The position numbers and the translations under genes were made by a program. From NCBI RefSeq assembly GCF_002192455.1, contig NZ_CP021744.1, positions 496,001 through 560,000 on the forward strand: a DNA stretch of 64,000 nucleotides. Direction: 5' to 3'. The notes under the pieces are model-generated. The model did no database searches. It was not told where the DNA came from and saw nothing but the letters and a program-made list of their open reading frames with translations. Within the stretch, counting starts at the first letter, position 1. The number at the start of each line of letters is the position of its first letter. This stretch comes from Streptomyces albireticuli (GTDB lineage Bacteria; Actinomycetota; Actinomycetes; Streptomycetales; Streptomycetaceae). Shown in pieces: positions 51,969 through 60,306 of this stretch.

Positions 51969-52919
51969 TCAGGCCGCCCGCGGCCCTCGGCGGTACACCC
52001 CGGGCGCCAGCCCGTACGCCCGCTTGAACGCCTTGGCGAAGGCGAATTCCGAGCTGTACCCGGTGCGTGCGGCGACGACCGTCAGCGGGGCGTCGGACTC
52101 CCGCAGGAGCTCCGCCGCCGTGGTCATCCGCCAGCGCGTCAGGTAGGCCATGGGCGGTTCGCCGACGAGGGTGGTGAACCGGCGGGCGAACGCGGCCCGG
52201 GAGAGGCCGGCCCGCTCGGCCAGCGCCTCCACGGTCCACGGGGCCGAGGGGTCGTCGTGGACGGCGGCCAGGGCCGGGGCGACCGCTGGGTCGCCGAGCG
52301 CGGCGGCCCAGCCTTCGGCGGCCGCCGCCGGCTGGGCCTCGAACCAGGCCCGCAGGATGTACAGGAGGAGCGAGTCGATCAGCGTGGGCACGATGCCGTC
52401 CGACCCGATGCGCGGGTTCTCCAGCTCCGCGCCGAGCAGCTGGACGGCGGCGCTCAGCTCGGGGTGGTGGCCGTGCCGCGTCTGGAGGTGGATCACGGCG
52501 GGCAGCTGGCGGACGAGCGGGTGCGGGCGGCCCTGGTCCAGGTGGTAGTTGCCGCACAGCAGGCTGGTCCGGGGCCCGTCGCCGCCCAGGGTCACCGTGC
52601 CGATCGGGGAACCCGGGCAGAACTGCTCGGGCCGCTCCTCCTCGGCCGGGGTGGAGGGGTGGTCGGCGAGGATGTGGCCGCGGCCGTCCCGCAGGAAGAT
52701 CACGTCGCCGGGGCTCAGGGCGATCGGTTCCGGGCGGGACGGGCCGTCCCCGGGAGCGTCCTCCAGGGGGATCAGCCAGCAGGTGCCGTAGAGCACGACG
52801 TGGAAGCCGGCGCCGACGACGGGCGGCAGCCGCAGGGCCCAGGGCGCGCGGCCCTCGGTGCGGACGGACGCCGGGCTCCCGGTCCGCATCGAACCCAGCG
52901 CCTCGGTCAGGATGTCCAT
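51969..52919 (-). CDS. AraC family transcriptional regulator with cupin N-terminus
   Basis: A 316-residue protein from ATG 52919 with GGGGAGG upstream. The N-terminal cupin-like sensor (AraC_binding_2 type, about residues 10-190) has ALSPGDVIFLRDGRGHILAD. The C-terminal double HTH has WTVEALAERAGLSRAAFARRF and ELLRESDAPLTVVAARTGYSS. It lies 68 bases downstream of the quinone oxidoreductase gene on the same strand and may control it, a common pairing. Confidence 0.92.
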   Translation of the reverse strand: MDILTEALGSMRTGSPASVRTEGRAPWALRLPPVVGAGFHVVLYGTCWLIPLEDAPGDGPSRPEPIALSPGDVIFLRDGRGHILADHPSTPAEEERPEQFCPGSPIGTVTLGGDGPRTSLLCGNYHLDQGRPHPLVRQLPAVIHLQTRHGHHPELSAAVQLLGAELENPRIGSDGIVPTLIDSLLLYILRAWFEAQPAAAAEGWAAALGDPAVAPALAAVHDDPSAPWTVEALAERAGLSRAAFARRFTTLVGEPPMAYLTRWRMTTAAELLRESDAPLTVVAARTGYSSEFAFAKAFKRAYGLAPGVYRRGPRAA

Positions 52920-52987
52920 CGTCCTCCCCGTCCCCTCGTCCCGGCCTTCCGGGCGTTCCCGGCCTCCCACGATACGGGCCCCCGGGC

Positions 52988-53913
52988 TCAGGCGACGGTC
53001 AGGACGATCTTGCCGCGGGCGGTCCCGGCCGCGACCAGCTCGTGCGCCTTCGCGGCTTCGGTGAGCGGGAACGTCGCGTCGACGTGCGGGCGGATCCGCC
53101 CGGCGTCCACGAGCTCGGCTATCGCCTCCAGCGACGCGTAGTCGGGCTCCACCGAGATGCCGGCGAAGCGCCGCCCGGCCGCCTCGACCCGGGCGGCGAG
53201 CTCCCGGTCGCCGTGCTCCAGGATGCTGACGAGAGTGCCGCCGGGGCGCAGGGCGCCCAGCGAGCGCTCGCCCTGGGCCGTGGAGTCGAAGACGACGTCG
53301 GCGTCGCGCACCACGTCGGTGAAGTCGGTGGTGCGGTAGTCGATGACCTCGTCGGCGCCGAGGCCGCGGACGAAGTCGTGCTTGGCCGCGCCGGCCAGGG
53401 CGGTCACATGGGCGCCGCGGGCCTTCGCGATCTGCACGGCGAGGTGGCCGACGCCGCCGGCCGCGCGGTGGATCAGGACGCGGTCGCCCGCACCGATCCG
53501 GGCCGCGTCCACCAGGCCCTGCCACGCGGTGAGCGCGGCGAGGGCAGGGCGGCGGCGTGCACGTGGTCGAGGGAGGCGGGCTTGCGGGCCACCTGCCGCG
53601 AGGGCACGGCGACGTAGTCGGCGTAGCCGGTCGCGGCGCGGGGGAAGAACGGCATGCCGTAGACCTCCTCGCCGACGGCGAAGCGGGCGCCGGGGCCGGC
53701 CTCCTCGACGACGCCGGAGATGTCCCAGCCGACTCCGAACGGCGGCTCGCCCAGCAGCGGGAAGGCGCCGGACCTGACGGCCACGTCCACCGGGTTGACC
53801 GCGCTGGCGTGGACCCGGACGAGCACCTCCGCGGCGAGCGGGGTGGGGCGCTCGGTCTCCACGGTCCGCAGGACCTCGGGACCGCCGAAGGAGTTCTGGA
53901 TTACAGCCCGCAT
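52988..53913 (-). pseudogene. NADP-dependent zinc-free quinone oxidoreductase (MDR family), split by a frameshift
   Basis: Two consecutive frames make one MDR protein. The first part (ATG 53913) has MRAVIQNSFGGPEVL, HASAVNPVDVAVRSG and GWDISGVVEEAGPG. It loses frame near 53545 after HVHAAALP. The second part continues LAALTAWQGLVDAARIGAGD, RVLIHRAAGGVGHLAVQIAK and DEVIDYRTTDFTDVV to the normal end GKIVLTV. One missing base in the CTGCCCTCGCC region explains the break. Intact, the enzyme (about 308 residues) would reduce quinones or enones with NADPH. It may be a sequencing error. Confidence 0.88.
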
Positions 53914-54052
53914 GGGAAGTCTCCCTTGTCTTTCATCAGGGTGTCGCTGTCTTGATGCCTCAACCCTAGGGAGATCGAACGAGCGGCAGAATGTCTCCAG
54001 ATCTTCGAAACATGTCCGGTCGTCTTCCGCCGGGACCCTTTCGGTTATGCGC

Positions 54053-54098
54053 GAGGGCGGTACGCCCGCGACCCTCGGGCCACGGGCGTACCGCCCTC
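54053..54098 (-). terminator. Hairpin terminator of panD
   Basis: A perfect 16-base stem GAGGGCGGTACGCCCG / CGGGCGTACCGCCCTC with a 14-base loop, 25 bases past the panD stop. Confidence 0.8.
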
Positions 54099-54122
54099 CC
54101 GTACTCCTCGCCCCGCCCGGTC

Positions 54123-54554
54123 TCAGCCGAGCGGCTCCGCCACGCGCGCGTGCGGGCTGCGCTCGGTGTCCGTGCCGGGGACGGGGGCCGAGGCGTCCGC
54201 GCCCAGGGCGACGATCCGGTTGTCCGCGTCCACGTGGACGACCTTGGGCACGAGGGCGCGCGCCTCGGCGTCGTCGACCTGGGCGTAGCTGATGAGGATG
54301 ACGAGGTCGCCGGGGTGGACGAGGTGGGCGGCGGCGCCGTTGACGCCGATGACGCCCGAGCCGCGCTCGCCCTCGATGACGTAGGTCTCCAGGCGGGCGC
54401 CGTTGTCGATGTCGACGATGTGGACGAGCTCGCCGGGCAGCAGGTCGGCCGCTTCCATGAGGTCGGCGTCGACGGTCACCGAGCCGACGTAGTGCAGGTC
54501 GGCCTGGGTGACCGTGGCCCGGTGGATCTTGGACTTGAACATGGTGCGCAGCAC
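54123..54554 (-). CDS. panD: Aspartate 1-decarboxylase
   Basis: A 143-residue proenzyme. It decarboxylates aspartate to beta-alanine for pantothenate and CoA. The self-cleavage site is Gly24-Ser25 in [13 protein letters not shown], with Ser25 becoming the pyruvoyl cofactor. Lys9 in [11 protein letters not shown] and the [21 protein letters not shown] block are canonical. The start is GTG 54554, with GGGAGAAG upstream. The tail after residue about 120 is longer than usual and polar. It is monocistronic between two terminators. Confidence 0.96.
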   Translation of the reverse strand: MLRTMFKSKIHRATVTQADLHYVGSVTVDADLMEAADLLPGELVHIVDIDNGARLETYVIEGERGSGVIGVNGAAAHLVHPGDLVILISYAQVDDAEARALVPKVVHVDADNRIVALGADASAPVPGTDTERSPHARVAEPLG

Positions 54555-54629
54555 AGCGTCACTTCTCCCTGCGGTGAAAGGGGTCGCGCCCCCGCAAAGG
54601 GGTACGCGCCGTCGGAGCCAGGGTAGACG

Positions 54630-54683
54630 GACGGGGTCCCGGGGGAGGACCCGGGACCGGGCGGCCTCCTCCAGGACCCCGTC
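54630..54683 (-). terminator. Hairpin terminator of the ABC transporter gene
   Basis: GACGGGGTCC (54630-54639) pairs with GGACCCCGTC (54674-54683); smaller nested stems (CCCGGG) lie in the loop. It is 18 bases past the transporter stop. Confidence 0.55.
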
Positions 54684-54701
54684 GGGCCGGTGCGGCGGGT
54701 G

Positions 54702-56600
54702 TCAGAGGCCGGCCTCCGACCCGGCCGTCCGCTCGGACTCGGCCCGCCGGAACTGGGTGCGGTACAGCTCCTCGTAGCGTCCGCGCGCGGCGAGCAGTTC
54801 GGCGTGGGTGCCGCGTTCGACGACGCGCCCGGCCTCGACGACGAGAATGAGGTCGGCGGCCCGGACGGTGGACAGGCGGTGGGCGATGACCACGGCGGTG
54901 CGGCCTTCCAGGGCCTCGCCCAGGGCCTCCTGGACTGCGGCCTCGGAGGTGGAGTCGAGGTGGGCGGTGGCCTCGTCGAGGATGACGACGCGCTGGCGGG
55001 CGAGCAGCAGGCGGGCGATGGTCAGCCGCTGCCGTTCGCCGCCGGAGAGCCGGTAGCCGCGCTCGCCGACGACCGTGTCCAGGCCGTCGGGCAGGGAGGC
55101 CACCATGCCGTCCAGGCGGGCCCGCCGCAGGGCGTCCCAGACCTCGTCCTCGGTGGCCCCGGGACGGGCCAGGAGCAGGTTGGCGCGGACCGTGTCGTGG
55201 AAGAGGTGGCCGTCCTGGGTGACCATGCCGAGGGTGTCGCGCAGGGACTCGGCGGTCAGGTCCCGGACGTCGACGCCGCCGAGGCGTACGGAGCCGGCGT
55301 CGGCGTCGTAGAGGCGCGGCAGCAGCTGGGCCATGGTCGACTTGCCGGCGCCGGAGGAGCCGACGAGGGCCACCATCTGGCCGGGTTCGGCGCGGAAGGA
55401 GACGTCGTGGAGAACCTCGGTGCCGCCGCGGGTGTCGAGGGTCGCGACGTCCTCCAGGGAGGCGAGGGAGACCTTGTCGGCGGCGGGGTAGGCGAAGCGG
55501 ACGCCGTCGAACTCGACGGACACGGGCCCGTCCGGCACCCGGCGGGCGTCGGGCTTCTCGGCGATCAGCGGTTCGAGGTCGAGGATCTCGAAGACCCGCT
55601 CGAAGCTGACGAGGGCGCTCATCACCTCGACGCGGGCGCCGGCGAGGGCGGTCAGCGGGGCGTAGAGGCGGGTGAGGAGCAGGGCGAGGGCGACGACGGC
55701 GCCGGGGTCGAGGCTGCCGCGCAGCGCGTAGAAGCCGCCGAGTCCGTAGACGAGCGCGAGGGCCAGGGCGGAGACGAGGGTGAGGGCGGTGATGAACGCG
55801 GACTGGGCCATGGCGGTGCGGACGCCGATGTCCCGTACCTTCCGGGCGCGGGCGGCGAACTCGGCGGACTCGTCTGCGGGGCGGCCGAAGAGCTTGACGA
55901 GGGTGGCGCCGGGGGCGGAGAAGCGCTCGGTCATCTGGGTGCCCATGGCGGCGTTGTGGTGGGCCGCCTCGCGCTGGAGCCCGGCCATCCGGGAGCCCAT
56001 GCGGCGGGCGGGGACGACGAACACGGGGAGCAGGACGAGGGCGAGGAGGGTGATCTGCCAGGAGATGCTGAGCATCACGCCGAGCGTCAGCAGCAGGGTG
56101 ACGAGGTTGGAGGCGACGCCGGAGAGGGTGTTGCTGAAGGCGCGCTGGGCGCCGATGACGTCGTTGTTCAGGCGGCTGACGAGCGCCCCGGTGCGGGTGC
56201 GGGTGAAGAAGGCGACCGGCATCCGCTGGACGTGGTCGAAGACCGCCGTGCGCAGGTCGAGGATGAGGCCCTCGCCGAGGGTGGCGGAGAGCCAGCGGGT
56301 GAGCAGGCCCAGGGCCGCCTCGGCGACGGCGATCAAGGCGATGAGGAGGGCGAGTCCGGTGACCGTGCCCGCGTCGTCGCCCTTCACGAGCGCGTCGACG
56401 ACCCGGCCGGCCAGGACCGGGGTGGCCACGGCGAGGAGTGCCATGACCACGCTCAGCAGCAGGAACTGGCCGAGGCGCCGCCGGTGCGGCCGCGCGAAGG
56501 CGGTGATGCGGCGCAGCGTCGCCCGGGAGAACGGCCGCCGGTCCTCTTGGGCGTTCATCGCGCTGTGCAGCGATGTCCAGGCGGTGACTTCCATGTCCAT
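54702..56600 (-). CDS. ABC exporter, fused membrane and ATPase domains (MsbA/LmrA-type half transporter)
   Basis: A 632-residue protein. Residues about 35-330 are the six-helix ABC exporter domain (FDHVQRMPVAFFTRTRTGALVSRLNND is the typical coupling region). The ATPase domain has Walker A VALVGSSGAGKST, Q-loop MVTQDGHLFHDT, signature RLSGGERQRL, Walker B VVILDEATAHLD and the switch His in AHRLSTV. It works as a dimer, exporting a lipid or drug. The MerR-type promoter just upstream points to drug- or redox-inducible expression. Confidence 0.94.
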   Translation of the reverse strand: MDMEVTAWTSLHSAMNAQEDRRPFSRATLRRITAFARPHRRRLGQFLLLSVVMALLAVATPVLAGRVVDALVKGDDAGTVTGLALLIALIAVAEAALGLLTRWLSATLGEGLILDLRTAVFDHVQRMPVAFFTRTRTGALVSRLNNDVIGAQRAFSNTLSGVASNLVTLLLTLGVMLSISWQITLLALVLLPVFVVPARRMGSRMAGLQREAAHHNAAMGTQMTERFSAPGATLVKLFGRPADESAEFAARARKVRDIGVRTAMAQSAFITALTLVSALALALVYGLGGFYALRGSLDPGAVVALALLLTRLYAPLTALAGARVEVMSALVSFERVFEILDLEPLIAEKPDARRVPDGPVSVEFDGVRFAYPAADKVSLASLEDVATLDTRGGTEVLHDVSFRAEPGQMVALVGSSGAGKSTMAQLLPRLYDADAGSVRLGGVDVRDLTAESLRDTLGMVTQDGHLFHDTVRANLLLARPGATEDEVWDALRRARLDGMVASLPDGLDTVVGERGYRLSGGERQRLTIARLLLARQRVVILDEATAHLDSTSEAAVQEALGEALEGRTAVVIAHRLSTVRAADLILVVEAGRVVERGTHAELLAARGRYEELYRTQFRRAESERTAGSEAGL

Positions 56601-56633
56601 CGGGGTTCCTCCGTCGTCCTCGGGCTTACCTCA

Positions 56634-56664
56634 ACGCTAAAACCTCAAGCATGGTTGAGATCAA
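56634..56664 (-). promoter_or_regulatory. MerR-type promoter of the ABC exporter
   Basis: On the minus strand, -35 TTGATC (56659-56664), a 19-base spacer and -10 TAGCGT (56634-56639). The spacer carries the dyad ACCTCAAGCATGGTTGAGAT (56642-56661), very like MerR/SoxR-family operators (ACCTCAAG...CTTGAGGT). The over-long spacer is the mark of a promoter that needs a MerR activator. No MerR gene adjoins it. Confidence 0.7.
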
Positions 56665-56761
56665 GCCGGAGGGATCTCCGGAGTGTCGGGAGGGGCCGGT
56701 GCCCGGGCACGGCGGCCCGGGCACGGCGGACAGGGCGCGACCGGCCCGGGGACGAGGACCG

Positions 56762-57274
56762 CTACGCGCCGAGCTCCGCGCGCCAGACGGGGCTGTCCAC
56801 GTAGTGGTTGTCGTAGCGCTCGGAGGAGTCCTTGATCTCCTGCGGGCTCGCCTCGCCCCGCATCACACGGCCCAGCAGCCGCAGGTAGTCGAAGCGGGCC
56901 ATGCCGGGCGTGAAGACGAACAGCACGTCGGCCTCGCTTCCGGGCGCCGCCGCGAAGGCGTGCGGGGTGTGCGGCGGCACGACGAGGGAGTCGCCGGCGT
57001 TCAGCACGACGATCTCCTCGTCCACCAGGACGCGCAGCGAGCCGTCGATGACGAAGAAGAGCTCGGCGGCGCGGGTGTGGAAGTGCGCGGGGGCACCCAC
57101 GGCGCCTTCGGCGAAGTGCGACCGGTAGCTCGTCAGCAGGCCGCCGGTGGTGTCGGAGTCGGCGAGCAGGGTCATCACGCTGCTGGGGTCGCTGGTGGTC
57201 TCGGCCTCGGCGGCCCGGGTGAGCACGGCGGTGAAGTCGGACTTCCGGGCGTTCTCGGCGTTGTTGCCGGTCAT
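56762..57274 (-). CDS. Cupin domain protein
   Basis: A 170-residue single cupin. Motif 1 is PAHFHTRAAELFFVIDGSLRVLV. Motif 2 is GDSLVVPPHTPHAFAA. The metal-binding His, His, Glu, His set is complete. The start ATG has an AGGGGAA ribosome site. A helical tail (EIKDSSERYDNHYVDSPVW) follows. The role, dioxygenase or sugar/ligand binding, cannot be told. Two palindromes directly upstream imply tight control by an unlinked regulator. Confidence 0.9.
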   Translation of the reverse strand: MTGNNAENARKSDFTAVLTRAAEAETTSDPSSVMTLLADSDTTGGLLTSYRSHFAEGAVGAPAHFHTRAAELFFVIDGSLRVLVDEEIVVLNAGDSLVVPPHTPHAFAAAPGSEADVLFVFTPGMARFDYLRLLGRVMRGEASPQEIKDSSERYDNHYVDSPVWRAELGA

Positions 57275-57311
57275 GGCGCTGTTCCCCTCGTTGCACGGCG
57301 TGTTCGCCGTC

Positions 57312-57341
57312 TTGTGATCACAACTTTAGGGGAAACTAAAG
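57312..57341 (-). promoter_or_regulatory. Two adjacent palindromes upstream of the cupin gene
   Basis: TTGTGATCACAA (57312-57323, perfect) abuts CTTTAG-N6-CTAAAG (57324-57341). The second resembles HxlR/MarR-type operators. They lie 38-67 bases upstream of the cupin start, in its promoter. Confidence 0.6.
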
Positions 57342-57427
57342 ACTTTGAGCAGGGTGCAATCCGGACCGAAAATCGGGGGTCAATTTCCGAAGCCGTCACC
57401 GGCGGGGAAGGACCGCGGGAAACGCGG

Positions 57428-57453
57428 TGGGCCCCGCCCGGAGGCGGGGCCCA
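57428..57453. terminator. Hairpin, probable terminator
   Basis: A perfect 11-base stem TGGGCCCCGCC / GGCGGGGCCCA with a 4-base loop between the amidase end and the cupin start. Confidence 0.55.
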
Positions 57454-57488
57454 GCGGCGCGGCGGCCGGACGGGCCGGTGCTCACGCG

Positions 57489-57510
57489 CCGCCCGGCCTC
57501 AGCCGGGCGG
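57489..57510 (-). terminator. Hairpin terminator of the amidase-domain gene
   Basis: A perfect 9-base stem CCGCCCGGC / GCCGGGCGG with loop CTCA, 22 bases past the stop at 57533. Confidence 0.6.
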
Positions 57511-57532
57511 TGAGGTCATCGCCGTCGGACCG

Positions 57533-58654
57533 TCAGGTGCGGTAGGCGAAGTAGACCGCCCCCGGGTTGGAGGCGATGATGCTCGCGACCGACTTCCGGT
57601 AGGTGTTGGTCGAGTGGTACGTCAGGTACGGGACGCCGGCCCGGCTCCGGTACGTGGTGATCATGGAGTGGTCCTTGGACCCGTCCCGGTCGAAGTCCAT
57701 CTGGAGGATGTCGCCGACGTCCATCTGGTAGACGTTCGCCAGGTTGACCGCGCGCTTGGAGGAGAGCGTGAACCACGCCCACTCGTTGGCGCCGACCCAG
57801 GAGGTCGTCTGGGTGGTGTTGTCGTACCACCAGTTGCGGTAGTCCGTCGCGACGCCCGAGTCGTTCTTCCAGCCGCCGGCCCGCAGGGCCTGGCTGATGA
57901 AGTTGGTGCAGTCACCGCCCTGGTCGTTGAACTTGCGGTACGCGGGGTTGTAGTTCCGCCAGTACTTCTCCGCGTAGGCCGCCATGGCCGCGTAGTTGTA
58001 GCCGGCGGTGCCCCGCGTCTTCGGCTGCGGCCGCGCGGGCCACGTGATGGCGGCGGGCGTCCCGTCGAGACCGCCACCGGTGTTCGTCGTCGCCACCGCC
58101 GTGCGGGGCTCGTTGATGGGGCGCGGGCCGGAGTCCGTGGGCCGGATACCGGTCAGCTCCCACTTGCCCGACGAGCTGCTGAAGTTCAGCTCGTGGTGGG
58201 CCCGGAAGCCGGTCGTCGACGGCTCGTCGCCGCGGATCTTCTTGTACGTGAGCGTGGTGACCTCGGTGACCCGGACCGTGGCCCGGCCGCCCTTGACGCT
58301 GGTCGAGTCCACGGAGACCCGGGTGTCACCGGCGGTGTACGCCTCGCCCAGGGACGCGAGGCGCGTCTTGCGGGTCCGGAGCGTGGACAGGCCGGTGTCC
58401 TCCGTCCGCGCCAGCGCGGCCGAGAGGCGTATGTTGCCGGGCTTCGGCGTGGTCCGCGCGGACCGGCCGTCGAGGAGCGCCGCCGTGCGCTTGGTCAGGA
58501 CGGCGTCGGCGAGGGTGGCGAACGTCTTGGTCGTCGCGCCGTCCGCGGCGCGCGGGGCCGGCGCCGCGTTCGCGGTCGACACGGGCAGGAGCACGGCCGA
58601 GACAGCCATCGTCAGTACCGCTCCGACAGCGGTTCTTGACGTCGTTTGTTTCAC
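57533..58654 (-). CDS. Exported amidase-domain protein (PF12671-type)
   Basis: A 373-residue protein from GTG 58654 with GGGGAAA upstream. The signal peptide is VGAVLTMAVSAVLLPVSTANA. The middle region (about 60-200) is beta-rich and unrecognised. The C-terminal amidase_6 domain has YNYAAMAAYAEKYWRNYNP, the active-site GGDCTNFISQALRAGGW (Cys nucleophile), KDHSMITTY (His) and YLTYHSTNT. This NlpC-like papain fold probably cleaves amide bonds in cell-wall or secreted substrates. Confidence 0.9.
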   Translation of the reverse strand: MKQTTSRTAVGAVLTMAVSAVLLPVSTANAAPAPRAADGATTKTFATLADAVLTKRTAALLDGRSARTTPKPGNIRLSAALARTEDTGLSTLRTRKTRLASLGEAYTAGDTRVSVDSTSVKGGRATVRVTEVTTLTYKKIRGDEPSTTGFRAHHELNFSSSSGKWELTGIRPTDSGPRPINEPRTAVATTNTGGGLDGTPAAITWPARPQPKTRGTAGYNYAAMAAYAEKYWRNYNPAYRKFNDQGGDCTNFISQALRAGGWKNDSGVATDYRNWWYDNTTQTTSWVGANEWAWFTLSSKRAVNLANVYQMDVGDILQMDFDRDGSKDHSMITTYRSRAGVPYLTYHSTNTYRKSVASIIASNPGAVYFAYRT

Positions 58655-58937
58655 GATGTTTCCCCTTGTCACCCGGTCCGGACGGACCGGGGGACGGAAT
58701 CTTCGCACACGCTTCCGCTTCTCGATCAGCTAGGCGAAAGAACGCGGGCCCGAGGCCGCATCGCGTGTGGCCTACAAGCTTCCGCTTGCGCCCGGGAAGG
58801 GCTGCGGGGAGTGAGGAGACCGGGACAACCGGTGGCGGGCGGACGCGCCGCCGGACCCTTGACCCCCACTCACCCCGCCCCGGACCGCGGGCGCCTGACC
58901 ATCCCGCCGCGGGAAGCCGTTGCCATCCGGACGACCA

Positions 58938-58956
58938 TCAACTTAGGCTTACCTAA
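58938..58956 (+). promoter_or_regulatory. Iron-box-like (DtxR/DmdR) site upstream of the O-methyltransferase
   Basis: TCAACTTAGGCTTACCTAA matches about 16 of 19 positions of the actinobacterial iron box, including the palindrome TTAGG-CTTA-CCTAA (58943-58956). It lies 112 bases before the O-methyltransferase start. The rest of the 58655-59068 gap holds two copies of GCTTCCGCTT (near 58708 and 58780) and no gene. Confidence 0.6.
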
Positions 58957-59068
58957 CTGCGCGGTGGCGGCATCCTGCCGCCGACCTTCGGCATGCCACG
59001 CGCACACCCGGGCATGCCGCGCGCAGGTGACGGGGCGCCGGACGGCGCCACGACGAAAGGGGGCGCAC

Positions 59069-60127
59069 ATGACCGGGGCGGGAAACGACGAGGAGCGTGT
59101 GACGGCGGGCTGGCACGAGCGCGGCACCGTGGCACGGCTGGCCTTCGGGCAGATGGGCACACAGCTGCTCGGGACCGCCGTACGACTGGAGATCTTCGAC
59201 CGGATCGGCACGGGCGAGCGGACGGCCGACGGCCTCGCCGACGACCTCGGCACCCAGCTGCGGGCCACCCACCGGCTGCTGCGGGCGCTGGCCGGGATGC
59301 GGCTGCTCACCGAGACGGCCCCCGGCACGTTCACCACCACCGCGGCGGGGGACCTGCTGCGCTCCGACACCCCGGACACCATGCTCTCCATGGCCCGGAT
59401 GTTCACCGACCCGGCGATGCTGCGCGGCTGGGACCTCCTGGAGGAGAGCGTACGGACCGGGCGGACGTCCTTCGACTCGGTCTTCGGCACCGACTTCTTC
59501 GGCCACCTCAAGGCGCACCCCGAGCTGTCCGCCGAGTTCAACACGGCGATGAGCCAGGCCACGCGGCTCCTCGCCGACGCCCTCCCCGGCCACTACGACT
59601 TCGGCCGCTTCGGCACCGTCGTGGACGTGGGCGGCGGCGACGGCACCCTGCTCTCCGCCGTCCTGCGCGAGCACCCCGGCACCCGGGGCATCGTCCACGA
59701 CACCGCCGAGGGCCTCGCCCAGGCCGCCGCGCGGTTCGCCCGCGAGGGCCTCACCGACCGGACCGCCCTGGAGACCGGCGACTTCTTCGCCTCGGCCCCG
59801 GCGGGCGGTGACCTCTACATGCTGAAGAGCGTCATCCACGACTGGAACGACGAGCAGTGCACGACCATCCTGCGGCACATCAGGAAGGTCGTCCCGGCCG
59901 ACGGCACCCTCCTGATCATCGAGCCGGTCCTGCCGGCGACCGTGTCCCCGGAGGCCCCCGACCTGACGTACCTCAGCGACCTCAACATGCTCGTGAACGT
60001 CGGCGGCAGGGAGCGCACCGCGGCGGACTTCACCGAGCTGTGCGCGGGCGCCGGGTTCCGGGTCGACAGCATCACCCCGATGCCGCCGCCGAACGTCTTC
60101 CAGCTCATCGAGGCGAAGCCGGCCTGA
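59069..60127 (+). CDS. SAM-dependent O-methyltransferase
   Basis: A 352-residue enzyme from ATG 59069 behind AAAGGGGG. The N-terminal dimerisation domain has LGTAVRLEIFDRIGTGERTA. The Rossmann domain has VVDVGGGDGTLLSAVL, GDFFASAPAGGDLYMLKSV and the catalytic HDWND, with IIEPVLP near the end. It is the small-molecule O-methyltransferase family, as at 34139. The SARP regulator follows 179 bases downstream on the same strand. A possible iron box upstream suggests expression under iron limitation. Confidence 0.92.
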   Translation: MTGAGNDEERVTAGWHERGTVARLAFGQMGTQLLGTAVRLEIFDRIGTGERTADGLADDLGTQLRATHRLLRALAGMRLLTETAPGTFTTTAAGDLLRSDTPDTMLSMARMFTDPAMLRGWDLLEESVRTGRTSFDSVFGTDFFGHLKAHPELSAEFNTAMSQATRLLADALPGHYDFGRFGTVVDVGGGDGTLLSAVLREHPGTRGIVHDTAEGLAQAAARFAREGLTDRTALETGDFFASAPAGGDLYMLKSVIHDWNDEQCTTILRHIRKVVPADGTLLIIEPVLPATVSPEAPDLTYLSDLNMLVNVGGRERTAADFTELCAGAGFRVDSITPMPPPNVFQLIEAKPA

Positions 60128-60306
60128 CGGGAGGGGCCCGCTCGCGCGCCCGGGCGCGCTTCCTGCACGAGATGACCGGGAATGGACCGGACGGGAACCC
60201 TCCGGGCAGGACAAGATCAGGGGGATGGGCCGGGCCGGCCGCCGACGGCCGGCGAGCGCGGCGGCCGGCCCGGACCGGCCCCGTCCCCCACCCCCTGGAA
60301 CCACTC

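Noticed and set aside
54690..56804. A 704-codon plus-strand frame opposite the ABC exporter
   Set aside because: Gly/Glu/Val-rich shadow of the exporter with no motifs.
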